From an uncultured Clostridia bacterium (GTDB lineage: Bacteria > Bacillota > Clostridia > Christensenellales > UBA1242): a stretch of 64,000 nucleotides of DNA. Positions 9,777-18,868 of the stretch are shown piece after piece (position 1 is the first letter of the stretch; the number at the start of each line of letters is the position of its first letter). The stretch is taken from NCBI GenBank assembly GCA_934746645.1, contig CAKVFE010000001.1, forward strand, positions 558,001 through 622,000, written 5' to 3'. The notes under the pieces are model-generated. The model saw only the letters and a program-made list of their open reading frames with translations, was not told the origin of the DNA and made no database searches. The position numbers were made by a program, and so were the translations under genes.

Positions 9777-9931
9777 TTTTTATAATCATTTTTTTATTTA
9801 AAATTTTAACTTTTAAACTCACATAATAATTTTTGCGTTTAACTAAAAAGATTATTTATGTAATTATCAATATATTTAGCACTTAATATTGTCTTACTAT
9901 TGATAGATATTTTTTTAAGCTTTAGCAAGTT

Positions 9932-12727
9932 TTAGCTAAACAAAATAACAAAGGTATTAATAAATGGTTTTAGGTATACCAAGAATCCAACAACACCAAG
10001 TATAACCACTGCACCACCTACACCAATCCAAACAATAACTTTATTTTCACTAAATTTAAAACGATGATTGCATATAGAACAAACCACAAATACGATTATT
10101 GAAACCAAAGTAATTAATGCACAAGGCAACAATAATTGTGGTTGGTTGCTTATAGCAATAACATTTTCGCCGTCATTTAAATCTAATTGCATAAAGTTAA
10201 AGATTGCGTTGCTAACTGTACTTGATTGATTATTGATTGTCACTTTCATATTTTTTAAATTAATGTAAGGAACAAACAAGTATTTGCTATTAGAAGTATT
10301 GTTGACATTGATGTTTAATTTGTTTTTGTTGATAGACAACTTAACATCATCTGTATTAACCAAACTTTCGTGTACAGACTTAAATGTTTCTACATCAAAT
10401 TTTGCAAATTTGATATTGTCAAAAATATCTTTAACTTCTTCATCTGTCAATTTGTCGTCTTCATCAAACTCAATTTCGGCTACACATTGTGTTGATTGAG
10501 ATATACCAAAATCATTAAATCCATTTTTGATATTGATTGTGTTACCATTAAACTTAATATCTAAACTTGTATCTTTAGATATCGCATATAAATTATGATT
10601 AGGAACATTGTTGATAGTAACGACAACTTTGTCTTCTGTGATTTCGTAAGTATAAGTTGTGTATTCCATAATGTTGTTGGTTTGAGAATACAATGCTTTA
10701 TACAAAGTATTTTGATTATCTACAATATCTGATTCTTTATCGTTGATTGTACTTAAATCTGTATTTGTTGTCCACGCAGGTTTTAAACTAAAGTTAAGTT
10801 GATAACAATTAATTTTTAATGTTTCTCTACTCCCTTCAACATAATAATCAAATTGTCCTAGCAATGTATAATATCTAGAATCTAATTCTCTTAAAGATAA
10901 AATATATTTGTTACCAAGCAAAACATCTGTCAAATATGTTCCACCACTTGAAAGCAATTCGGTAGAAACTGTGTTGTAACCAGTATAATGATATGCTTGA
11001 TATTGTTCTTCACTGCTAATATGTATCCAAGATTGTAAAGTTGGATAATCTATAAAGTATTCAAAGTTAGAGTTGTACAATGCGTCTGCATCTTTAACTT
11101 TGTATCCTTCGTCAAAATTGCTTACATCAATATTGAATGTATTGTTAATTCTGGAAGTGTTAGGATTGCTACCAAATGGACTACCTGTAAATGATACAAC
11201 CAATGTGCAGGTTTGAATCAAACATAATACAGCTACAAGTATGCCACCTGAAAGTTTGGAAATACATAACTTTTTATTTTTGATATTGCAAACATATAAA
11301 ATAAGATAAAATAACGATAAGAAGTTGAGTAAGTACACCATAAATGCACTGATATGCAATGCTCTATATGAAGACAACCCTACTCCAATCATAACAAACA
11401 TAATAAGTGAAAGAACAAAGAAAATTATGGATAAGAATAATAATATATACCCACCTACTGATGTATAGAAATTAACACATTTCTTTGTTTTCTTTTCTGT
11501 TGTATTGTTAGGTTCAATTTCTACATTTTTTACTTCATCTTGTGTTAAAGTGTTGTCTTCAACTTTTGCACTATCTGTATCTGGAGCAAATGTGTATTTG
11601 TTTAAATAATAAAGTGCTCCAAAAATGATAAGTAAAACTAAAATAAATGAATATCTAAATGGAAAACAATAATACGAACCTGTATGCCACATTTTGTTGA
11701 TAGGTTCTATGATTATACCCAATCCACAAACACAAAATGATAGCAAGAAGAACAATACATTTCGTTTGTCTTTTTTAATAGTTGTTATAAGTTTTATAAA
11801 GAATACAACTGGTAAAGCTTGCATCAACAATATAGATACTTTACTAAAGAATGAGAAATATAGGTCTGATTTACCATATTCAGTAGATCCAGCAAATCTA
11901 TGTGCTTGCAACGAAGTAATACAAGATGGGATAAATGCAACAAAACTTATAAGTATGCTTATTACAATACCATAAAACAACAATGAAACTGTGCGTTTTC
12001 TAGTTGATTTGTCTGCCATTGTAAAATAATACACTGTTGCAATAGCAACTACACCAACAAGTATCATATAAGAGATATAATAGCTTAAACATAACATATA
12101 AGACAAAATAATAACAAACCACATCATTTTGCCTTCATTGACAAGTTGACGACTAGCCAATACCAACAATGGTAATAGAATCATCAAATCCAACCAGCCA
12201 ACATTGGTAAAGTGAATTATTGTCCAACCAGAATATGTCCATACAATAGAGAACATAACCAAAACCCAACGGTTGATATTGCTAAACATCTTTTTAAAGC
12301 AAATATATGCTGTAGTAGACATTAATGCAAATTTAACTATAAGCAAGAATGCAATACCAAACTGAATTTGAGTTCTTGGGAACAATGCTATCAACCAACT
12401 AATTGGAGATAAAAAGCTATTGGTAATATAGCTAGCATACAAATATCCACCAGCACCCAATTTAAATGTTGCTAAAAAACTTGCTTTGCCGTGTAAAAAA
12501 TCCCAAAGTCCAGTATAAGAAGGGACAAGTCCTTCATTGTAATCTATGTAAGATAAAGAGTTCTTACCAAAAGGTGCTATCCCCTTTATAATCATAGCCA
12601 ATAAAAATATTGCTATAGATATCATAGCCGGAATTGAGTATTCCAACACTTTTAACCAAAATTCTTTTGTCTTAAATCTTGCAAAAAAATTAGGTTTTGT
12701 TTGTGATTGATTAGTTTCTGTAGACAT
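9932..12727 (-). CDS. YfhO-family multispanning membrane protein
   Basis: 931 residues from the second of two adjacent ATGs (12727 is 6 nt from GGGAG; the first is only 3 nt away). The N-terminal half holds about 11-13 hydrophobic helices and begins with the GT-C-like YfhO pattern: a 'SLSYIDYNEGLVPSYTGLWD' loop with acidic residues near 58-66, then 'FLSPISWLIALFP'. A large extracytoplasmic domain (about 530-860) is Asn/Asp rich and the protein ends with two helices. YfhO-type proteins are membrane glycosyltransferases implicated in decorating lipoteichoic acid or other envelope polymers in Bacillota. The target polymer here is unknown. No obvious terminator was found downstream. Confidence 0.75.
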   Translation of the reverse strand: MSTETNQSQTKPNFFARFKTKEFWLKVLEYSIPAMISIAIFLLAMIIKGIAPFGKNSLSYIDYNEGLVPSYTGLWDFLHGKASFLATFKLGAGGYLYASYITNSFLSPISWLIALFPRTQIQFGIAFLLIVKFALMSTTAYICFKKMFSNINRWVLVMFSIVWTYSGWTIIHFTNVGWLDLMILLPLLVLASRQLVNEGKMMWFVIILSYMLCLSYYISYMILVGVVAIATVYYFTMADKSTRKRTVSLLFYGIVISILISFVAFIPSCITSLQAHRFAGSTEYGKSDLYFSFFSKVSILLMQALPVVFFIKLITTIKKDKRNVLFFLLSFCVCGLGIIIEPINKMWHTGSYYCFPFRYSFILVLLIIFGALYYLNKYTFAPDTDSAKVEDNTLTQDEVKNVEIEPNNTTEKKTKKCVNFYTSVGGYILLFLSIIFFVLSLIMFVMIGVGLSSYRALHISAFMVYLLNFLSLFYLILYVCNIKNKKLCISKLSGGILVAVLCLIQTCTLVVSFTGSPFGSNPNTSRINNTFNIDVSNFDEGYKVKDADALYNSNFEYFIDYPTLQSWIHISSEEQYQAYHYTGYNTVSTELLSSGGTYLTDVLLGNKYILSLRELDSRYYTLLGQFDYYVEGSRETLKINCYQLNFSLKPAWTTNTDLSTINDKESDIVDNQNTLYKALYSQTNNIMEYTTYTYEITEDKVVVTINNVPNHNLYAISKDTSLDIKFNGNTINIKNGFNDFGISQSTQCVAEIEFDEDDKLTDEEVKDIFDNIKFAKFDVETFKSVHESLVNTDDVKLSINKNKLNINVNNTSNSKYLFVPYINLKNMKVTINNQSSTVSNAIFNFMQLDLNDGENVIAISNQPQLLLPCALITLVSIIVFVVCSICNHRFKFSENKVIVWIGVGGAVVILGVVGFLVYLKPFINTFVILFS

Positions 12728-13000
12728 CATACACTCCCAATTAAAGTCTAAAATTAAAATTGATAAAAATTGTTTTAATTAAAGCAAAAAATAAATTTTT
12801 GTGTTTAAATAAAAACAATATTTTTTATCTTTTACATCATAGTCTAATATACCACACTAAGTTGTCAATCGACAAATCAATTATATTTATATTTTTAAGT
12901 TAATCTATTTTAACAATATTTAAATAGCAAATTTTAGATTAATTGAAACAATCAAATAAAGAGATACAGTAATCAAAGAAATCAAAATTAATATCAATAA

Positions 13001-13145
13001 TATAAACTATGTGATGTTGATTTACTCACTATGTTCGTAAATCAAGTTGCTAATCGCAACAACCATTGCTACACAATGGATACATAGTTTTGAATCGGCG
13101 TCAGTTTATGTTAAATGCCACTCCGTGTCGCTTGCATAAACTTCC
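13001..13145. repeat. Structured dispersed element, copy 1
   Basis: The first 59 nt (13001-13059) are identical to 57423-57481. The element folds as a multibranched structure. The outer stem is AAACTATGT (13004-13012) with ACATAGTTT (13082-13090). Inside are TTGATTTAC/GTAAATCAA (13017-13025/13037-13045), GTTGC/GCAAC (13046-13060) and CCATTG/CAATGG (13063-13079). A second stem, AGTTTATG/CATAAACT (13103-13110/13135-13142), follows. The third inner arm and the last stem differ in sequence from copy 2 but still pair. A 10-bp direct repeat, TAATATCAAT, flanks it (12989-12998 and 13157-13166), which may be a target duplication. It lies between the tRNA-Arg terminator and yfhO-like gene. It could be a mobile non-autonomous element or a structured RNA. 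Confidence 0.7.
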
Positions 13146-13187
13146 TTGAGTATAAATAATATCAATTAATGTTTGTGTTGTATACAA

Positions 13188-13216
13188 CAAAAAAACTCAG
13201 TGATTTTCACTGAGTT
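13188..13216 (-). terminator. Terminator of the tRNA-Arg(ACG) unit
   Basis: AACTCAGTGA (13194-13203) pairs with TCACTGAGTT (13207-13216). On the minus strand the stem is followed by a T-run, just downstream of the tRNA. Confidence 0.8.
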
Positions 13217-13221
13217 TTATG

Positions 13222-13298
13222 TGGTGCGCCATGGGGGATTCGAACTCTCGACCTTTGGTTCCGTAGACCAACGCTCTATCCAGCTGAGCTAATGGCGC
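13222..13298 (-). tRNA. tRNA-Arg (anticodon ACG)
   Basis: 77 nt including an encoded CCA. Acceptor GCGCCAT/ATGGCGC, D-loop with GG and A20 (an Arg identity base), anticodon stem TTGGT/ACCAA with loop CTACGGA, and T-loop TTCGAAT. ACG would be edited to ICG and read CGU/CGC/CGA. Confidence 0.95.
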
Positions 13299-13488
13299 AT
13301 ATAAAAAGGAATAATTGGTAAATTAATTAGGGGACTTAAATGTCCCTAATGGTAACCCCTAGACCATAATATCTAGGGCTAAGGTGCAACAAGCATACTT
13401 GTTGCAATGCAACCAATGTACTTAAAATCATAAGTACCTGCATTTATCGGAAAATCTTGTCATAAGACAAAATGGTTATCAACTTAAC
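13299..13488 (-). other. Hairpin-rich leader of the tRNA-Arg(ACG) transcript
   Basis: Between a consensus promoter and the tRNA lie five consecutive perfect stems. In plus-strand coordinates they are GGGAC/GTCCC (13331-13346), CCCTAGA/TCTAGGG (13357-13378), GCAACAAG/CTTGTTGC (13386-13405), GTACTTA/TAAGTAC (13418-13437) and TTGTC/GACAA (13457-13470). None has a T-run or a credible reading frame. The region is transcribed as the 5' part of the tRNA precursor, and could be an independent small RNA. No known RNA family was recognised. Confidence 0.45.
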
Positions 13489-13494
13489 GGAACT

Positions 13495-13523
13495 AGTATA
13501 TAGTCAAATATTAAAAATGTCAA
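13495..13523 (-). promoter_or_regulatory. Consensus promoter of the tRNA-Arg(ACG) unit
   Basis: On the minus strand: TTGACA (13523-13518), a 17-nt spacer and TATACT (13500-13495). The expected start is near 13488, about 190 nt before the tRNA. Confidence 0.75.
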
Positions 13524-13678
13524 TATTTTTATTTTAGTTTTTCTTCATTTTTATTATATATAATGATAAATAGTCTAATATTACACTACTATTATAACAA
13601 TAAATAATTATTTATTTTGCTAATGTTTGACATAACTTACTAAATTTATTAACATAAAACTAATCAGGGGGAATGAAT

Positions 13679-14869
13679 ATGGATATTTTTACATTATTAA
13701 ATAAGCGTGAACAAGTTTTGATTGATGACTCCTGTGAAGATAGAAAAACTAGAAAATCTATCAACACTATCAATCATTATATTGCAGACATCGTTGATAT
13801 GGCTAACGAATTTAAAGGTTTTACCGAATCTCAACTTGAAGGTAGCTATCACCACAAACTTGTTATGGCTAAAAGTCTATTATATCGTTACAACAACTGG
13901 ACACCTATGGTAAAAGCGTACGAAAAAATAGAAAAAGAAGAAAAAACTAAAGTTGACAAATTTTATGTTTTAAAAGAAAAACTACTTGCAGAAATGAGAG
14001 CTTTGTTGAAAGACAGTCTTAAAAATCCAGTAGTTTGTCAATACGATGTATTTAATGACGACTTTAGAAGATGCCCAGAAAATCACAATATGATTATTCT
14101 TGGCGACAACAATAACGAAATTTTAAAATCAATGATTAGATTATTGGATATTGGTTTACAAATTAAAGGAAGATTTGAAGAAGTAGAAACAAAAGACCTA
14201 TTGGTAAACTACGCCAATGTTATGACCAATGTTAATCGTTGCAATGAAAAGTTGGAAGAAATGTATTCTAATGACCCAGCAAAATACAATAAGTTGAAAG
14301 ACTCTATTGCAAAAATGGAAGAGATAGGAAAAGTAGTTGTATTGTTTACAACTTATAGAGATGATTTGGCTATGGTAGGTGTTGGAGTAAAAGACTTAGA
14401 CGCTTATGAAAAAGCTATGACCAAAGAATATATTCCATTTAAGAAACAATTAAAGAAAGCTTTCCATATCGAATTTGAAGAAATATGTGATTTGGTAGTC
14501 AATGAAGATTTGTTTAAAACAGCTGGCGAAGATGGTTATGAACCTAACCTTACAACCTACAACGCATCAGATGTAACATTTGTTACTCCAGAACCAGAAC
14601 CTCAATATGAGCCTGTATCTGAAGAACCACAAATCAATGAACCTGAAGAAGTTGAAAATACTACAGACAACCAATACACAGAAGAAGTTGAAGAGAGTCA
14701 AGAAACTACCACCGAAGAAACTCCACACTATGTAGACGATGGTTCTTTTAAAGAAGAACTTAATGAAAAGATTGATGAAGCAATAGCTAACAATCGTCCA
14801 CAATCTCGTTTTGGAAAAGTGTTTGACGAACTTAATGAAAACAACGAAGACGATGAAATAGAAGAATAG
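13679..14869 (+). CDS. Hypothetical soluble protein with acidic C-terminal tail
   Basis: 396 residues from ATG 13679. An in-frame ATG at 13673 abuts the AGGGGG site, so the second is better spaced. Residues 1-290 are mostly helical with likely coiled-coil stretches ('KAYEKIEKEEKTKVDKFYV', 'KLKDSIAKMEEIGKVV'). Residues 300-396 form a Glu/Pro/Thr-rich acidic linker ending in a short amphipathic helix. There is no signal peptide or membrane helix, and no recognised domain. It is single-gene between its own strong ribosome site and a terminator. The tail composition suggests a scaffold or partner-binding protein, but that is inference. Confidence 0.65.
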   Translation: MDIFTLLNKREQVLIDDSCEDRKTRKSINTINHYIADIVDMANEFKGFTESQLEGSYHHKLVMAKSLLYRYNNWTPMVKAYEKIEKEEKTKVDKFYVLKEKLLAEMRALLKDSLKNPVVCQYDVFNDDFRRCPENHNMIILGDNNNEILKSMIRLLDIGLQIKGRFEEVETKDLLVNYANVMTNVNRCNEKLEEMYSNDPAKYNKLKDSIAKMEEIGKVVVLFTTYRDDLAMVGVGVKDLDAYEKAMTKEYIPFKKQLKKAFHIEFEEICDLVVNEDLFKTAGEDGYEPNLTTYNASDVTFVTPEPEPQYEPVSEEPQINEPEEVENTTDNQYTEEVEESQETTTEETPHYVDDGSFKEELNEKIDEAIANNRPQSRFGKVFDELNENNEDDEIEE

Positions 14870-14877
14870 TAAATTAA

Positions 14878-14907
14878 AAGTCATCACAATGTTGATGACT
14901 TTTTTAT
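14878..14907 (+). terminator. Intrinsic terminator
   Basis: AAGTCATCA (14878-14886) pairs with TGATGACTT (14893-14901), followed by T's. Confidence 0.85.
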
Positions 14908-15207
14908 TTGACAAGCTATAAGTCTAAATTCTACAATATACTATTATAAGTATTGAGTATTATTAAAGTATTGTGATTGGTATATTACTAGCATTTTTAT
15001 TTTTCGCACTTATCTCAATATGCTATTATAAATTTAGTTGATATATCAAACTCAACAATAATTTATAGAACAAGATAATACACTTTAACTTGTAACATAG
15101 TAAATACAATAAATATAGTTTTTGACAAAAAGTATGCACTTTATGTTAAATAATCAATATTTACAAACAAAATTATATTAGATACTTCCAATTAATGGAG
15201 AACGACA
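14908..15207 (+). other. Intergenic region with two promoter-like sites
   Basis: There is no gene in ~300 nt. TTGACA (14908-14913) with TACAAT (14932-14937) at 18-nt spacing lies just after the terminator, with no reading frame behind it for 270 nt. A second promoter, at 15124, serves the TtcA-like gene. The stretch between is AT-rich without clear stems. Confidence 0.4.
15124..15153 (+). promoter_or_regulatory. Promoter for the TtcA-like gene
   Basis: TTGACA (15124-15129) inside an A/T tract and TTAAAT (15148-15153) at 18-nt spacing, about 55 nt before the start codon. Confidence 0.5.
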
Positions 15208-16065
15208 ATGGAGTTATATCAAGAAATTGAGCGTGGTTTAATAACCACATATCGTACCCGTATATGGGCAAAATTTTTAAAGGCTATAGAAGAATACAAA
15301 CTAGTTAATGACGGAGATAAAATCTGCGTTTGTATTTCTGGTGGTAAAGATAGTATGCTTATGGCAAAACTATTTCAAGAACTAAAAAAGCATAGCAAGA
15401 TAAATTTTGAAGTAATATATTTAGTTATGAATCCCGGATATAACGATGATAATTTTAATCTAATTAAAGACAATCTAAAATTGCTTAACATACCTGCAAT
15501 TATAAAAGAAACCAACATATTTGATGTTGCCAACAATATGGATAAAAATCCTTGCTTTATATGTGCTCGTATGAGAAGAGGCGCACTATATCAAATGGCT
15601 AGTGATATGGGTTGTAACAAAATTGCTCTAGGACATCACTATGACGATGTTATCGAAACTACCCTTATGAATATGCTCAACTCAGGTACTTTTCAAACAA
15701 TGTTACCAAAACTTCATAGTGACAATTTTGACAATATGGAACTTATACGACCACTATATCTTATAAGAGAAAAAGATATATTGACTTGGGTAAGTTCTAA
15801 CAACCTACACTTTATAAGATGTGCTTGCAAAATGACCGAACGCATACACAACAATACTGGAGATAGTGGGTCACAAAGACAAGAAACAAAAAAACTTATT
15901 GCTAGTCTAAAAGACTACAATGCCAATGTTGAATCAAATATTTTTAAAAGTGCCGAAAATATAAATCTTGATAAAGTAATGGCATACAAGATTGACAATA
16001 TAAAACACAATTTTTTAGATGACTATGATACTAAAAAAAGTGTTAAAGGCAACGATAACGATTAA
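15208..16065 (+). CDS. ttcA: TtcA-like tRNA 2-thiolation PP-loop ATPase
   Basis: 285 residues. The PP-loop motif SGGKDS at residues 44-49 binds ATP and activates the tRNA base as an adenylate. C116-x-x-C119 within 'CFICARMRRG', together with a later cysteine (C205 or C207), matches the three-cysteine [4Fe-4S] ligand set of TtcA, which thiolates C32 of certain tRNAs. 'LGHHYDDVIET' (141-151) is the second conserved TtcA block. The C-terminal ~60 residues are variable and charged. Related PP-loop enzymes of other specificity exist, so the exact tRNA position is not certain. It is a single gene with its own promoter and terminator. Confidence 0.8.
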   Translation: MELYQEIERGLITTYRTRIWAKFLKAIEEYKLVNDGDKICVCISGGKDSMLMAKLFQELKKHSKINFEVIYLVMNPGYNDDNFNLIKDNLKLLNIPAIIKETNIFDVANNMDKNPCFICARMRRGALYQMASDMGCNKIALGHHYDDVIETTLMNMLNSGTFQTMLPKLHSDNFDNMELIRPLYLIREKDILTWVSSNNLHFIRCACKMTERIHNNTGDSGSQRQETKKLIASLKDYNANVESNIFKSAENINLDKVMAYKIDNIKHNFLDDYDTKKSVKGNDND

Positions 16066-16072
16066 TACAATT

Positions 16073-16107
16073 AACATCATACTTACAAAATGTATGATGT
16101 TTTTTAT
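16073..16107 (+). terminator. Intrinsic terminator
   Basis: ACATCATAC (16074-16082) pairs with GTATGATGT (16092-16100), followed by a T-run. Confidence 0.85.
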
Positions 16108-16222
16108 TATTTACACATACTAACAATAACTACAATTTAAAATTCTTAAAACTTCTATAGCAATAAAGAAAATTTATTTTAATTAAAAATATTTTTTAAT
16201 TAATTAGTAAAGCCAAAAACAA

Positions 16223-16251
16223 CTGACAATGTTTTTGCTTTTTGATACAAT
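16223..16251 (+). promoter_or_regulatory. Promoter of the suf operon
   Basis: CTGACA (16223-16228), a 17-nt spacer and TACAAT (16246-16251) with a TGA extension giving an extended -10. The start codon of sufC is 34 nt downstream. Confidence 0.6.
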
Positions 16252-16284
16252 ACTTGTGTAAATACACAATATTTAAGGAGAAAT

Positions 16285-16998
16285 ATGTTACAACTTAAAA
16301 ATATAAGTTATAAAGTTGAAGACAAAACAATTTTAGACGATATAAATTTAGAGTTTGATTATGGGAAAATATATGCCATTACTGGACACAATGGTAGTGG
16401 TAAAAGCACTCTAGTTAAACTTATTATGGGTATAATCAATCAAACCCAAGGCGACATAATACTAGATGGCGAAAACATAAACAAACTAAACATTACCGAA
16501 AGAGCAAGAAAAGGTATTGGATTTACTTTTCAACAACCTATTAAGTTTAAAGGTCTTACAGTTAAAGACCTTATAGAAACAGCGTCAAAAACCCCACTTG
16601 ATATCAAATGTGGTTGTGACTACTTGAGTAAAGTTGGGCTATGTGCAAAAAATTATCTTAATAGAGAACTTGATTCCAATCTTTCTGGTGGCGAACTTAA
16701 ACGAATAGAACTAGCCATCAATCTTGCCGAAAACAAAAAGATAAATATTTTTGACGAACCAGAAGCAGGTATTGATATATGGAGTTTTGGTGGACTAACT
16801 GATGTGTTTAAGGAATTACGCAAACGCAATTCGCTAACAATTATTGTTACTCATCAACAAAAGATATTGGACATTGCAGATGATATAGTTGTACTCAACT
16901 CATCAAAATTGGAGAGAGTTGGCAAGGCTAGCGAAATACTACCTACCCTACACAATTCGACTTGCAAGCGACTTGATAAGGAGGACTGCAATGAATAA
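16285..16998 (+). CDS. sufC: Fe-S cluster assembly ATPase SufC
   Basis: 237 residues. ABC ATPase with Walker A GHNGSGKST (34-42), signature 'LSGGELKRIELA' and the SufC-type Walker B/D-loop 'IFDEPEAGIDIW', where ordinary ABC ATPases have 'DEPTSGLD'. SufC powers conformational change of the SufB scaffold during Fe-S cluster assembly in the cytosol. It starts 8 nt after a GGAG site. The end overlaps the start of the SufB-like gene by 8 nt. No SufS, SufU or SufD gene is adjacent, so this resembles the minimal two-gene SUF-like (SMS) arrangement known from archaea and anaerobic Bacillota. Confidence 0.85.
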   Translation: MLQLKNISYKVEDKTILDDINLEFDYGKIYAITGHNGSGKSTLVKLIMGIINQTQGDIILDGENINKLNITERARKGIGFTFQQPIKFKGLTVKDLIETASKTPLDIKCGCDYLSKVGLCAKNYLNRELDSNLSGGELKRIELAINLAENKKINIFDEPEAGIDIWSFGGLTDVFKELRKRNSLTIIVTHQQKILDIADDIVVLNSSKLERVGKASEILPTLHNSTCKRLDKEDCNE

Positions 16999-17917
16999 GA
17001 TAGACAAAATAGACAAAGAATTGCTTAGTCAAATAGCCGACTTACACAGCATACCTGAAGGTGCATATAATATAAGAAAAAATGGCGAAGCTTTAAGTCG
17101 TAACAGCACAGCTGATATTGAGATAATACCTAAAAAAGATAAAAGTGGTATAGACATAATAGTTAAACCTAATGTTAAAAACAAAAGTGTACATATACCA
17201 GTTATTATCACTATGGGTGGCGTCAATGATTTGGTATACAATGATTTTTATATTGGCGAAAATGCTGATGTAACCATAGTCGCTGGTTGTGGAATACACA
17301 ACACAACATCTACAAAAAGCGAACACAACGGAATACACTCTTTTCATTTAGATAAAAATTGTAATGTTGTATATATTGAAAAACACTTAGGACTTGGCAA
17401 TGGTCAAGGCGAAAAGATACTTAACCCTGTTACAAAAATTGTTATGAAAGAAAACAGCAATTTTGTTATGGAAACAACACAGTTGGGTGGAGTGTCTAGC
17501 TCAGTCCGTACAACTAAAGCAAAACTTTATGACAACGCAAAACTTGTAATTAAAGAAAAAATACTTACTACTGCTAGCCAATCTGCTATAACCAAATTTG
17601 ATGTTCAGTTAATTGGCGAAAATAGTAGCGTTGATGTAATGTCAAGAAGTGTTGCTAAAGATAATAGTTATCAAAATTTCTATTCACAAGTAAAAGGTAA
17701 AAACCAATGTTTTGGTCATGTAGCTTGTGATGGTATACTTGTTGACAATGCTCGCATAGATTCTACACCAAAAATAATATGTGAAAATGTCAATGCAACA
17801 TTGGTACACGAAGCTGCTATTGGAAAGATAGCTGGCGAACAACTAACCAAACTTATGACTTTAGGACTTACCGAACAAGAAGCAGAAGACCTAATAATAA
17901 AAGGATTCCTAAAATAA
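16991..17917 (+). CDS. sufB: Minimal SufB/SufD-type Fe-S scaffold
   Basis: 308 residues from ATG 16991. It follows AAGGAGG and overlaps sufC by 8 nt; an upstream in-frame extension runs through sufC and is rejected. The body is the SufBD right-handed beta-helix. The C-terminal 'HEAAIGKIAGEQLTKLMTLG' and 'AEDLIIKGFL' motifs are the family signature, and 'FGHVACDGILVD' matches the conserved block before them. Typical SufB is about 470 residues; this short form fits the SMS-type scaffold that works as a homodimer with two SufC. Sulphur must come from a desulfurase elsewhere or from sulphide. Confidence 0.82.
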   Translation: MNKIDKIDKELLSQIADLHSIPEGAYNIRKNGEALSRNSTADIEIIPKKDKSGIDIIVKPNVKNKSVHIPVIITMGGVNDLVYNDFYIGENADVTIVAGCGIHNTTSTKSEHNGIHSFHLDKNCNVVYIEKHLGLGNGQGEKILNPVTKIVMKENSNFVMETTQLGGVSSSVRTTKAKLYDNAKLVIKEKILTTASQSAITKFDVQLIGENSSVDVMSRSVAKDNSYQNFYSQVKGKNQCFGHVACDGILVDNARIDSTPKIICENVNATLVHEAAIGKIAGEQLTKLMTLGLTEQEAEDLIIKGFLK

Positions 17918-17925
17918 GGAGAACT

Positions 17926-18858
17926 ATGTCTAACATAAAAAATAGAGTTGGAGTAATAGGTAGCATTAATACGGATATTGTATGCAATACCGACAATTTA
18001 CCCCAAATAGGTGAAACAGTAATCGGAAAAGATTTTTTAATATCTTTTGGTGGCAAAGGTGCCAACGAAGCAGTTGCTTCTAGCAGATTGGGTGCTAGTG
18101 TCAACTTACTTGGCTGTGTCGGAGATGATATGTTTTCCAAAAATGCTATAGCACATCTTCAATCAGAGGGAGTACACATTACTGCTGTAAAACAAGTTAA
18201 AAATGCACAAGGTGGAATAGCTAATATTGTAGTTAGCAATAAAAACAATCAAATTATTGTTATACCTGGTGCCAACAATCTTGTTGATGAAAAATATATT
18301 AAAAAGTACACTTCTCGAATAAAAGAATGTAGTATCGTTGGTGGACAATTTGAAATACCAATTGAAGCACTTGTATTGACTAGCCAAATATGTGTGAACA
18401 ACGACATTAAGTTTGTACTTAACCCCTCACCTATTAAGCAATATCCAATTGATCTTTTTAACAATGCGACCTATGTAATAGTTAACGAAATAGAAATAAA
18501 AACTATTGCTGGTTATGTAGATAAAGACCCATACAAAGTATTGGGATTGTACCCTAACAAACTAATACTTACTTGTGGTAGCGATGGAGTGTATTACAAC
18601 AATGGTAGTACTCTTATACATATTGAAGCAATCAAGGTAGACACTATTGATACAACTGGTGCTGGAGATACTTTCCTTGGTGCATTTATGGTAGCTATCA
18701 ACAATGGTATGGTACTCAATGACGCAATAATATTTGCCAATATATGTGCTGGTTTAAAGACAACTAAATTGGGTGCACAAACTGGTATGCCAAAACTAAG
18801 TGAAGTAAAAAAATATATAAAATCACACAAAATAAATTTAAAAATAAATATGGACTAA
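17926..18858 (+). CDS. rbsK: Ribokinase (PfkB family)
   Basis: 310 residues. The N-terminal 'VGSINTDIV' is PfkB-like. 'FGGKGANEAVASSRLG' is the PfkB signature 1 that binds sugar. 'DTTGAGDTFLGAF' near residue 245 is signature 2, with the catalytic Asp in GAGD. It phosphorylates D-ribose at O5. Eight nt separate it from the SufB-like stop and AAGGAG precedes the start, so it belongs to the same operon. Together with the following nucleoside hydrolase it forms a ribonucleoside salvage pair: the hydrolase frees ribose, the kinase traps it. The link to Fe-S assembly is by co-transcription only. Confidence 0.85.
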   Translation: MSNIKNRVGVIGSINTDIVCNTDNLPQIGETVIGKDFLISFGGKGANEAVASSRLGASVNLLGCVGDDMFSKNAIAHLQSEGVHITAVKQVKNAQGGIANIVVSNKNNQIIVIPGANNLVDEKYIKKYTSRIKECSIVGGQFEIPIEALVLTSQICVNNDIKFVLNPSPIKQYPIDLFNNATYVIVNEIEIKTIAGYVDKDPYKVLGLYPNKLILTCGSDGVYYNNGSTLIHIEAIKVDTIDTTGAGDTFLGAFMVAINNGMVLNDAIIFANICAGLKTTKLGAQTGMPKLSEVKKYIKSHKINLKINMD

Positions 18859-18868
18859 GGAGAAAGTT

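Noticed and set aside
13103..13142. Integron attC site within the dispersed element
   Set aside because: A GTTAAAT heptamer is present but no matching RYYYAAC partner or integrase is found, and copy 2 lacks it.
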